Below are positions 48,786 to 56,128 of a stretch of DNA of 64,000 nt, piece after piece (the stretch's first letter is position 1; each line of letters starts with the position of its first letter). The notes below the pieces were generated by a model, which did not search any database, was not told the origin of the DNA, and worked only from the letters and a program-made list of their open reading frames with translations. The DNA is from JBBUAX01 sp964409535. Lineage in GTDB: Bacteria > Patescibacteriota > Minisyncoccia > UBA6257 > 2-01-FULL-56-20. The translations under genes were made by a program, and so were the position numbers. The stretch is taken from positions 62,001 through 126,000 of the forward strand of contig CAYPDQ010000001.1 of the NCBI GenBank assembly GCA_964409535.1, read 5' to 3'.

Positions 48786-50649
48786 TATACCGCTCTTCGT
48801 CGTCGGAGAAGACGGCGTTTTCCGAAACCGAACTTTCAAACCGGACCAGTTCCTCCGGGATCTCGGACAGGAACCGCGACGGCAGGTCGTAGAAGCTCAA
48901 ACACAGTTCTTTTTTCGCCCGGGTCATTGCGACGTACATCAGGCGACGTTCTTCTTCCAGCCCCGTCCCGGTATTCTCCAACGAGCGAGCGTGCGGCAAT
49001 ATGCCCTCTGCGCAGCCGGCGATGAAGACCTTGTCAAACTCCAACCCTTTGGCCAGGTGGATGGTCATAAGCTGCACCGCATTCTGCGCTTCATCGCGGA
49101 CCGGGTCGGTTGCTTGTAAGAGCGTCACCTCTTCCAGGAACGGCGGGAGGGATTTGAATCTGGCCGCGAAATACAATAACTCTGCGACGTTTTCCCGGCG
49201 CTCCGCCCAGTTCGTGAAGTTTTTCTTGAGGTGTTCAAAATAGTCAAATCTTTCCAGGAAAGATCGGATCAACTCGGTTGGTTCGGTTTTGTCGTTGCGA
49301 GGCGCCTGCGGCGCCGCGGCAACCTCCTCGGAGATTGCTTCGGTCTTTGACCTCGCAATGACGTTCGCAAACTCCGCGAACTTCGTCTTGCCGAAAGTTT
49401 TTTCCAGGCGCTCGCGGCTCACGGCGTCTCTGGGGTTCACCGCGAAGCGCAGTCCGGCCAGGACGTCCTTCACTTCTTTGCGTTCGTAGAATTTTATCCC
49501 GCCGAAGACGCGGTATGGAATATTGCGCTCTATAAACGCCTGCTCCAGCGCCCGGGATTGCGCGTTCGTCCGGTAAAGTATCGCGACGCTTTCGTCCGGG
49601 GCTTTGGTCTTTGAATCTTTAATCTGCTCCGCGATCCAGTCCGCCTCCTCGTCTTCGCCGTCCGCCTCCATCAACTTCACCAGCTCGCCCGGCGCGTTCC
49701 GTGTCCAGAGGTCTTTCGGCTTTTGTCGCAGATTGTTTTTTATTACCGCGCTTGCGGCGGCGATGATGTTCTGGCTGGAGCGGTAATTTTCGTCCAGAAC
49801 AACCACCGCCGCTTCCGGCCAGTCGCGCTCAAAGTTCAGGAAGATCTCGAAATTAGATCCTCTCCATGAATATATTGTTTGTGCATCGTCCCCCACGACC
49901 GAGATCTGCCGGTGGCCGCCCGCCAAGAGCCGCACGAGTTCGTACTGCATGTTGTTCAGGTCCTGGTATTCATCCACTAAAATATGGCGGAAACGCTTTT
50001 GGTATTTCGCGAGCGTGAGCGGCTTGGACTTGAAGAGTAGAACGACTTTTTGTATCAGGTCGTCAAAGTCAAAGGCGTTGTAATTTTTAAGCTCTGCCTC
50101 GTAGCGCGAGAGAACCTGCTGGACAATCTCCGGACATCGCAAGACCTCCGGGTCTTGCGATGTCCTTGCATTGAGCATCCCGTTTTTGATCCGGGTGATT
50201 TTGTCCGCAAAGAAAGCTGCGCCCTCGTCTTTCGCTTCTTCTCCTATGGCTTTGACCACTTTTTTTATGAGCGCGAGCGAATCGTGATCATCAAAGATGA
50301 CAAAATTGGCGTTCCGGCCAAGCGCTCTCGCCTCTACTCGCAGGATCCTCGCACCTAAGGAATGGAAGGTCCCGATAAAGGGCGCACCGCGACCCGAATC
50401 ATTTTTTCGGGGCATTCGGGTGTTATCCGGATTTTTAGTGTCGCTTATCCTTTCCGCCATTTCCCGGGCGGCTTTATTGGTGAAGGTGATGGCGCATATC
50501 GTCTCCGGAGGCGTACCCTGGCTTATCAAGTGCAGAAACCGACTTGTGAGAGTCCGGGTTTTGCCGGTTCCCGCCCCAGCTACGATCAATAAGGGCGTCT
50601 CCGGCGATTCTACGGCTTCTTTTTGGTGCGGGTTGAGTTCAGGAGGCAT
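48772..50649 (-). CDS. UvrD/PcrA-type SF1 DNA helicase
   Basis: About 625 residues from MPPELNPHQKEAVESPETPL. Motif I AGAGTGKTRTL, Ia TFTNKAAREM, II DEYQDLNNMQYELV, III GDDAQTIYSWRGSN, IV NYRSSQNI, V TIHLAKGLEFDKV, VI YVAMTRAKKEL. Shorter than PcrA (~730). Two repeats enter in frame: a GCGAAGCAATC-type foldback encoding IARSKTEAISEE...PRND (49291-49365) and a perfect hairpin (50132-50165) encoding RTSQDPEVLRCPE. Both lie outside the helicase motifs. Confidence 0.93.
   Translation of the reverse strand: MPPELNPHQKEAVESPETPLLIVAGAGTGKTRTLTSRFLHLISQGTPPETICAITFTNKAAREMAERISDTKNPDNTRMPRKNDSGRGAPFIGTFHSLGARILRVEARALGRNANFVIFDDHDSLALIKKVVKAIGEEAKDEGAAFFADKITRIKNGMLNARTSQDPEVLRCPEIVQQVLSRYEAELKNYNAFDFDDLIQKVVLLFKSKPLTLAKYQKRFRHILVDEYQDLNNMQYELVRLLAGGHRQISVVGDDAQTIYSWRGSNFEIFLNFERDWPEAAVVVLDENYRSSQNIIAAASAVIKNNLRQKPKDLWTRNAPGELVKLMEADGEDEEADWIAEQIKDSKTKAPDESVAILYRTNAQSRALEQAFIERNIPYRVFGGIKFYERKEVKDVLAGLRFAVNPRDAVSRERLEKTFGKTKFAEFANVIARSKTEAISEEVAAAPQAPRNDKTEPTELIRSFLERFDYFEHLKKNFTNWAERRENVAELLYFAARFKSLPPFLEEVTLLQATDPVRDEAQNAVQLMTIHLAKGLEFDKVFIAGCAEGILPHARSLENTGTGLEEERRLMYVAMTRAKKELCLSFYDLPSRFLSEIPEELVRFESSVSENAVFSDDEERYITMD
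49291..49365. repeat. GCGAAGCAATC-type foldback repeat, copy 3 (in frame in uvrD-like gene)
   Basis: GTCGTTGCGAGG at the left, CCTCGCAATGAC at the right, GAGATTGCTTCGG inside. It adds about 25 residues to the helicase without a frame break. Confidence 0.8.
50132..50165. repeat. Perfect 15-bp inverted repeat inside the helicase gene
   Basis: GGACATCGCAAGACC, spacer TCCG, GGTCTTGCGATGTCC. No duplication of the flanks is obvious. Confidence 0.75.
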
Positions 50650-50661
50650 GTTTGCTATACT

Positions 50662-51696
50662 TTGAAGATTAGTACCATTGTAGGTCAACTGAATAGTGGT
50701 AAAAAGCCGATTTTATTGGCTGTTTTTTTGTTAGGGGTATTGACTTTCCTTGGTTCCTGGCCTCCCGGCAGCGGGCGAGGACTCACTGCGCAGGCAGGCC
50801 TGACTGCGCAGGCAGGCGTCTGGGGCGGTCCGGCGATAACGGAAGAGGTTCCATCCGCCGGAACCCTTGCCGCCGCTTTGAGCGCACAGCCGGCGATTGC
50901 GGGAGCACAGATTCAGCTTACCGCACCGGAGCCAAAAACCCTGGAACTTCTCGGGACGGTTCAGGGCGAGAGCAGTCCTTTCGGGCAGTCCCTCGGCCGA
51001 GGCCTGCCTATTACATATAAAGTAGCGAAAGGCGACACTCTCTCCAGCGTCGCCCAACGCTTTGGGGTCTCTATCCAGACGCTCATTGCCGTGAACCCCG
51101 GCGTGAAAACTCGCTCTCTACAGGTCGGACAGGAACTCGTTGTGCTCCCAACCTCGGGAATTTTATACCAAAGCCGGGCGGGAGACACATTGGAAACGAT
51201 TGCCGCCTCATTCAAGGTGACGCCGGATCAAATCGCAGAGTTCAACCGCCCGGTACTCGCTTCGGAAAAGCCTGTCCCAGGCACCACGCTCGTCATCCCC
51301 GGTGCCTATCTCGCGGATTCCGGCGGCTCGTATCAAAACAGATCAGTTTTAGGGTTTTTTGCCAAGCCGGTTGACGGTTGGAGCTCCGGCGTGCTCCACG
51401 ACCGGAACGCAGTGGACATCGCGAACGCCTGCGGCACTCCGGTTGCGGCGGCAGCAGAGGGCTTGGTCCTGGATGCTGCGGGGAGCGGATGGAACGGCGG
51501 TTATGGCTCGTACGTTTATATGGAACATCCGAACGGCACGAAGACCAGGTACGCACACCTCGCGGAGGTAAGCGCGGAGATCGGAGATTATCTGAAGCAA
51601 GGCGATCCCATCGGCACGGTCGGCAGGACCGGCGAAGCCACCGGCTGTCACGTGCACTTTGAAGTTGAAGGCGGGGCGAACCCGTTCGCCAGATAG
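50662..51696 (+). CDS. LysM-M23 cell-wall endopeptidase
   Basis: About 345 residues. N-terminal helix PILLAVFLLGVLTFLGSW, two LysM domains (ITYKVAKGDTLSSVAQRFGV and ILYQSRAGDTLETIAASFKV), then M23 (LytM) with HDRNAVDIANACGTPVAAAA, YVYMEHPNGTKTRYAHL and the H-x-H zinc site CHVHFEVEGG. In the first metal motif the usual H-x-G-x-D reads HDRNAVD, with His and Asp kept. The start is uncertain: TTG 50662 directly follows a TATACT box, so a leaderless or non-ATG start is likely. Two CTGCGCAGGCAGGC repeats encode LTAQAGLTAQAG. Confidence 0.88.
   Translation: MKISTIVGQLNSGKKPILLAVFLLGVLTFLGSWPPGSGRGLTAQAGLTAQAGVWGGPAITEEVPSAGTLAAALSAQPAIAGAQIQLTAPEPKTLELLGTVQGESSPFGQSLGRGLPITYKVAKGDTLSSVAQRFGVSIQTLIAVNPGVKTRSLQVGQELVVLPTSGILYQSRAGDTLETIAASFKVTPDQIAEFNRPVLASEKPVPGTTLVIPGAYLADSGGSYQNRSVLGFFAKPVDGWSSGVLHDRNAVDIANACGTPVAAAAEGLVLDAAGSGWNGGYGSYVYMEHPNGTKTRYAHLAEVSAEIGDYLKQGDPIGTVGRTGEATGCHVHFEVEGGANPFAR
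50776..50820. repeat. Tandem CTGCGCAGGCAGGC repeats in CDS
   Basis: Two units of ACTGCGCAGGCAGGC spaced 18 bp, encoding LTAQAG twice. The related palindrome CCTGCCTGCGTAGGCAGG lies near 41906 in the proline-rich protein gene. Confidence 0.7.
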
Positions 51697-51739
51697 CTAC
51701 GAAATACGAAAGAGTACGAATATACGAATTTCGTAGCTG

Positions 51740-53269
51740 TTATACCTCCTCTCTTAATCTATAACTGAACGCTTCCGCCAAGTGTTCCGGCTTCACTTCG
51801 TCCGACTCTTCCAGGTCGGCGATCGTCCGCGCGGTTTTGAGCAGGCGGTAGTAGCCGCGGGGCGAAAGGCGGGTGCGGTCCAGGGTTTTTAGAAACTCTT
51901 CCGCATCGCGGTTCAGGTTGGAGAACTCCTGGGTTTCTTTGGAACTCATCTCCGAATTGGTTCTGGATTTTTTGAACCTCGCTCTTTGGATACTCCTCGC
52001 CCGCTCCACTTTCTTTCTTATTTCTTTACTTGTCTCTTTGCTCCTTGTCTCCTTATTCCCTGTGCGCAGTTCCGCGATCTTCACCCGCGGCACTTTTATC
52101 TGCAAATCAATTCGGTCCAAAAGCGGGCCGGAGATCTTTTTGCCGTAGCGGATGACCTCGTAAGCGGAACAGCGGCATTCTTTCTCCGGGTCGCCGTGGA
52201 AGCCGCACGGACAGGGATTCATTGCGGCGATGAGCGAGAACTTTGCCGGGAACGCAAGCGTCCCTTTAGCGCGAGCGACGTGAACTTCCCCGGCCTCTAA
52301 GGGCTGGCGCAGCGCCTCCAAGACGTCCTTGCGGAACTCCGGCAGTTCGTCCAGGAATAGCACTCCCCGGTGGGCTAAGCTGATCTCGCCCGGCTTCGGG
52401 TTCGCTCCCCCGCCGACGATCGATACGGAAGAGGCAGTGTGATGCGGCGACCGGAACGGCCGGCTTCGCAAGAGTCCGCCCGGTGCGAGCCCCGCCGCGC
52501 TCCAGATCTTGGTTATCTCCACGGCTTCTTCAACCGGCAGGGCCGGGAGTATGCCGATGAGCGCCTGGGCGAGGAGCGACTTCCCTACCCCGGGCGGGCC
52601 GATCATAAGAAGATTGTGCGAGCCCGCAGCGGCGATGGTTAAGGCGCGCTTGGCGTTTTCCTGGCCCACAACTTCCGAAAAATCCGGAACATCGGCTTCT
52701 TCGTCATCCCCCGGTTCAAATTGCGCTGGAGAAATGTTTTCGCGATTTTCCAGAACATCGATTGCTTCTTGCAAACTTTGAAGCGGGAATACTTTTATGT
52801 TCCTGACCACCGCTGCTTCCCGCGCATTTACCGGCGGCAGATATATTTCATAAAATCCTCTCTCCCCCGCCATCTGGGCAATGTTCAAGGCGCCGTTTAT
52901 CGGGCGTAAAGTTCCGTCCAACGCGAGTTCGCCTATGAAAACTTTTTTGCTCGCGTCAAACTCTGCGATCTGTTTGGTTGCGAGTAAATATCCGAGCGCG
53001 ATCGCGAGATCGTAATGCGAACCGGTTTTCTTCACGTCCGCCGGAGCAAGATTCACGGTGATCTTGCGATTCTCGCGGGTCGGCGGTTTCACTCCGGAAT
53101 TCTTTAAGGCGGAGTTCACCCTCTCCCGCGCCTCATTCAATGCCTTGTCCGCAAGACCAACGATGTTAAAAGCATGAAGGCCGACGTTCAGGTCGACCTC
53201 CACTTCTATCAACTTAGCGTGTATCCCTTCCAGTTCGGCAGAGTAAACCTTAGCCAGATTTTTTTGCAT
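51740..53269 (-). CDS. comM: ComM/YifB Mg-chelatase-like AAA+ ATPase
   Basis: About 509 residues from MQKNLAKVYSAELEGIHAKL. N-terminal Lon-protease-like domain, Walker A MIGPPGVGKSLLAQAL, Walker B GVLFLDELPEF, and the Cys cluster NPCPCGFHGD ... CRCSAYEV. ComM is a branch-migration helicase acting in natural transformation; the pilus ATPase and secretion genes in this window fit DNA uptake. Confidence 0.95.
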   Translation of the reverse strand: MQKNLAKVYSAELEGIHAKLIEVEVDLNVGLHAFNIVGLADKALNEARERVNSALKNSGVKPPTRENRKITVNLAPADVKKTGSHYDLAIALGYLLATKQIAEFDASKKVFIGELALDGTLRPINGALNIAQMAGERGFYEIYLPPVNAREAAVVRNIKVFPLQSLQEAIDVLENRENISPAQFEPGDDEEADVPDFSEVVGQENAKRALTIAAAGSHNLLMIGPPGVGKSLLAQALIGILPALPVEEAVEITKIWSAAGLAPGGLLRSRPFRSPHHTASSVSIVGGGANPKPGEISLAHRGVLFLDELPEFRKDVLEALRQPLEAGEVHVARAKGTLAFPAKFSLIAAMNPCPCGFHGDPEKECRCSAYEVIRYGKKISGPLLDRIDLQIKVPRVKIAELRTGNKETRSKETSKEIRKKVERARSIQRARFKKSRTNSEMSSKETQEFSNLNRDAEEFLKTLDRTRLSPRGYYRLLKTARTIADLEESDEVKPEHLAEAFSYRLREEV

Positions 53270-53279
53270 CGGGCTCGGT

Positions 53280-53513
53280 TTACTGCCGAAGCTTCTCAAG
53301 CTCGGCGTCTATCTCGCTGATCCTTTGGCGCAGCGCCTGTCCTTTCGCCAAGCCGGTGGCGAACTCCTCCACTTCGTCTTCTTCTTCCGCTTCGTCTTCC
53401 GTGTCGCCGCCGTAACTCGGAAGTTGCTCCACTTTTTTGAGCTCCTCTAAGAGATGAGCTTTTTCTTCTTCCAGTTTTTTGCGGATGTCTTCGGTTTTTT
53501 GCGAGTCGGTCAT
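53280..53513 (-). CDS. Small coiled-coil acidic protein (DksA-like without zinc finger)
   Basis: 77 residues from MTDSQKTEDIRKKLEEEKAH. Two helices (KKLEEEKAHLLEELKKVEQL and GLAKGQALRQRISEIDAELE) flank a very acidic linker (EDEAEEEDEVEEF). This resembles the coiled-coil part of DksA/TraR proteins but no zinc-binding Cys are present. It is upstream of comM with a 10-bp gap. Function unknown. Confidence 0.65.
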   Translation of the reverse strand: MTDSQKTEDIRKKLEEEKAHLLEELKKVEQLPSYGGDTEDEAEEEDEVEEFATGLAKGQALRQRISEIDAELEKLRQ

Positions 53514-53919
53514 ATTGCATAAGATTAGTTTGGTGAGCAATTTAAGTCAAAGGTATTTCGGCCGCCGCACTACCCCAAGATGGCTCCGCCGCCTGCCCAA
53601 AGCGCGGGCCTCCGAGGGCGAAGGCCGAAGCGACCCCCCCAATAGGACGGTGGAGCCCATAAGACAATAAATCAATCTGCAAGTCAATCTGCAATTGCAG
53701 GATGAATTGCAGATTGAGGTTTTTCAAGCAAAATCGGGCCTATCCCTGACAAACACTTTTGTTTGTCAGAAAGTCGTCTCCGGTGCGACAAACACTTTAT
53801 CCACAGGTCAGTATAGATTTAGCCAAAATCTGGCCAAAATATGCCTTTGATAAACAAAAATGTTTGTCATAAAGTCACATCGCGTGCGACAAACGTCGTT
53901 TACAAAATGACATTAGCTC
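53514..53919. repeat. 406-bp intergenic region with two ~53-bp direct repeats and GACAAAC palindromes
   Basis: Unit 1 (53748-53800) and unit 2 (53849-53901), 101 bp apart, share the frame GAyAAAC-n6-GTTTGTCA-n-AAAGTC-n8-TGCGACAAAC. Each holds GACAAAC in both orientations. A perfect DnaA box TTATCCACA lies at 53797-53805. Closer to the DksA-like gene are an AATCTGCAATT/AATTGCAGATT hairpin followed by TTTTTC (53684-53725) and a GC-rich foldback (53560-53640). No ORF is supported. Confidence 0.7.
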
Positions 53920-54378
53920 CTAGGCGTACCGGTTGTTCGTATCGTAAACCCCGGATTTGTATGCTTTATAGATAGATTTAAAGGATGGAGATATTTCCCG
54001 ATCGGCTCCTATTGTTTCCAGCCATTTAGTGAATTGAATCCCCTTGTTCCCGCGTAGTTTTTTATAGAATAGCGGCACAATGATGTTTTTGAGTGGATCT
54101 AGTTCTCTCACTATCAATATCGATTTTCTACCCCTTTTCCAGCCATCACCTCTGTCTTTTTGCTTGTAGTTGTAAATGGTATTTGTCAGCCCAAGAGTAT
54201 CCCTGACCAATTCGAGCAGGTATTCATCTCTTTCGTGCATAGATATTGAGAATGTCGGAACCTTATATCTCACTATCCTACCACTGATGGAGACTTTTTT
54301 GCTTGTGCAAAAAGTAAAACACCCTTCTCCTTCGACTAATCCTCGTATGTATTCATAACTTAATGGGTTTGTACGCAT
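53920..54378 (-). CDS. Free-standing LAGLIDADG homing endonuclease
   Basis: 152 residues. The motif reads YIRGLVEGEGCFTF (single LAGLIDADG helix with the catalytic Glu), followed by FSISMHERDEYLLELVRDTL and WLETIGADREISPSFKSIYK, as in single-motif, homodimeric enzymes. It is not inside an intron or intein: neighbours on both sides are intact. Lower GC than surroundings. It would cut a specific ~20-bp target and may spread by homing into an intergenic site. Confidence 0.88.
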   Translation of the reverse strand: MRTNPLSYEYIRGLVEGEGCFTFCTSKKVSISGRIVRYKVPTFSISMHERDEYLLELVRDTLGLTNTIYNYKQKDRGDGWKRGRKSILIVRELDPLKNIIVPLFYKKLRGNKGIQFTKWLETIGADREISPSFKSIYKAYKSGVYDTNNRYA

Positions 54379-54430
54379 CGATATGAAATAATATAATAGA
54401 TGTTAAGCAGCATAACATAATAAAACGAAT

Positions 54431-54829
54431 ATGAAAAATAGTGATATCGGCAAATTCGGTGAGGATATTGCCTGTGAGTATCTTGTTAAAAACGATTATC
54501 GAATACTGGGCAGGAATCATCGGGAAAAATGGGGTGAGATAGACGTGATCGCCAAAGCCCGGGATCTAACTCTGGTCTTTGTTGAAGTTAAAACGTTGCT
54601 GTCTAGGGCTGGGGAGTCCGATTTGGTGCCGGAGGACAACTTGACATCAGCAAAGCTCCAGAAGCTCCGGCGGACTTGCGAGACATTCGCTAACTCTAAA
54701 TCCCGATCCCGCCTCATTGATGAGAACAAGGGCTGGAGGATTGATCTTATAACCGTAAGCGCGCCGCCGGACAATGACTTGACAAATGATACAAATAATT
54801 GTGTTATACGGCATTATCAAAATATATGA
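54431..54829 (+). CDS. YraN family (UPF0102) predicted endonuclease
   Basis: 132 residues. GKFGEDIACEYLVKNDYRIL, then the nuclease-like core GEIDVIAKARDLTLVFVEVK (D...E-x-K). Function in vivo unknown; the fold is that of restriction-endonuclease-like Holliday-junction proteins. Lower GC than its right-hand neighbours. Confidence 0.92.
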   Translation: MKNSDIGKFGEDIACEYLVKNDYRILGRNHREKWGEIDVIAKARDLTLVFVEVKTLLSRAGESDLVPEDNLTSAKLQKLRRTCETFANSKSRSRLIDENKGWRIDLITVSAPPDNDLTNDTNNCVIRHYQNI

Positions 54830-54910
54830 AGCGCTTGACTTTTCCATACGGATGCACAATATTAAAGCTGTTATGAGTCCGCCACCGCGCGGACTTTATA
54901 AATAATAGGT

Positions 54911-56128
54911 ATGCTGAACGTAAAAGACCTCGGCAAAGCGATAAAACAGGTGGCGGAAGAGAAGGGACTCGCACCGGAGAAAGTTTTGGAAGCGATAGAA
55001 TCGGCCGTCGCCGCCGCGTACAAAAGAGAGTACGGCCAGCGCGGGGAGATAGTCCGCGCCAAACTGGACCTCAAAACCGGCGAGCTTAAATTTTGGCGGG
55101 TGAAAACGGTTGTGGACGAGACCACAGTCCGGTTTGTGGAAGAAGAAAGCGAGGAACCCGCCTCCGCCGAGGCTCCCACCTTCGCTAAGGCTTCGGCGGG
55201 CGAGCCGGCGGGCGAGGAGAAGCTCCCGCGGTTCAATGCCGAGCGACACATTACCTTAGAAGAAGCGAAAAAAGTGAAGTCCGATGCGCAGCTTGGGGAA
55301 GAAATGCTTTTCCCGCTGGAAACGAAAGAGGACTTCGGCCGCATCGCCGCCCAAGCTGCGAAGCAGGCGATCTTCCAGCGCCTGCGGGAATCGGAACGCG
55401 ACTCTATCCTTGCGGAGTGGCGGGACAAGGAAGGCCAGGTCGTCTCCGGCGTGGTCCAGCGCTTTGAGCGCGGGCACGTTTACGTTGACCTCGGCCGGGC
55501 GGTGGGCGTGATGTTCGCGAACGAATCCATCCCGGGCGAACATTACCGGACAGGGGAGCGTCTGCGCTTTCTGGTCCTTACGGTGCAGGAAGATACGCGC
55601 TTGCCGGGGATCATTCTTTCCCGTTCCCACCCGCAATTCGTAGCCAAACTTTTTGAACTGGAAGTGCCGGAGGTTGCGGATGGTGCGGTGGAAGTTAAAG
55701 CCATTGCCCGCGAACCGGGTAGCCGGACCAAGATCGCGGTGGCCTCCAATGTTGAAGGCGTGGATCCGGTAGGAGCCCTGGTCGGCCAGCGAGGGACTCG
55801 GGTGATGGCGGTGAACAACGAGTTAGGCCAGGAAAAAATAGATATAATTGAATGGTCGGATGATCCGGAAAAGTTCGTCGCGAACGCGCTTTCTCCGGCC
55901 AAGGCCAAGTCGGTTGAGATGCTGGAGCGCCGGGAAGCAAGAGTGTACGTGCCGGAAGACCAACTGTCCCTGGCCATCGGCCGCGGCGGACAGAACGTGC
56001 GCCTGGCCGCGAAGTTGACCGGCTGGAAGATAGACGTCCGCTCCCAGGCCCGGCCGGATGAAGTGCAGGAGGGCGGCGTCGCGGGCATGAGCGCGGAACA
56101 AAAGGAGGATTACGGCGATGACTCTTAA
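54911..56128 (+). CDS. nusA: Transcription elongation/termination factor NusA
   Basis: 405 residues. NusA N-domain (LGKAIKQVAEEKGLAPEKVL), S1 domain (~165-240, VSGVVQRFERGHVYVDLG), KH1 and KH2 with VGALVGQRGTRVMAVNNELG and LAIGRGGQNVRLAAKLTGWK. Between N-domain and S1 lies an insertion encoding APTFAKASAGEPA, the product of a dispersed CPR-type DNA repeat. Its last codons carry the AAGGAGG that precedes the hppA ATG. Confidence 0.95.
   Translation: MLNVKDLGKAIKQVAEEKGLAPEKVLEAIESAVAAAYKREYGQRGEIVRAKLDLKTGELKFWRVKTVVDETTVRFVEEESEEPASAEAPTFAKASAGEPAGEEKLPRFNAERHITLEEAKKVKSDAQLGEEMLFPLETKEDFGRIAAQAAKQAIFQRLRESERDSILAEWRDKEGQVVSGVVQRFERGHVYVDLGRAVGVMFANESIPGEHYRTGERLRFLVLTVQEDTRLPGIILSRSHPQFVAKLFELEVPEVADGAVEVKAIAREPGSRTKIAVASNVEGVDPVGALVGQRGTRVMAVNNELGQEKIDIIEWSDDPEKFVANALSPAKAKSVEMLERREARVYVPEDQLSLAIGRGGQNVRLAAKLTGWKIDVRSQARPDEVQEGGVAGMSAEQKEDYGDDS
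55155..55218. repeat. Repeat encoding APTFAKASAG inside nusA
   Basis: A GCCGAGGCTCCCACCTTCGC ... GCTTCGGCGGGCG foldback, in frame. The translated form PTFAKASAG is well known as a recurrent insertion in Parcubacteria proteins. Confidence 0.75.

Noticed and set aside
53748..53901. CRISPR-like array
   Set aside because: Only two imperfect units of ~53 bp with a ~48-bp gap and no cas genes; palindromic sub-sites fit operators or a nuclease target better.
53920..54378. LAGLIDADG gene as part of a group I intron or intein
   Set aside because: Neighbouring genes are intact and there is no split gene or splice motif on either side.
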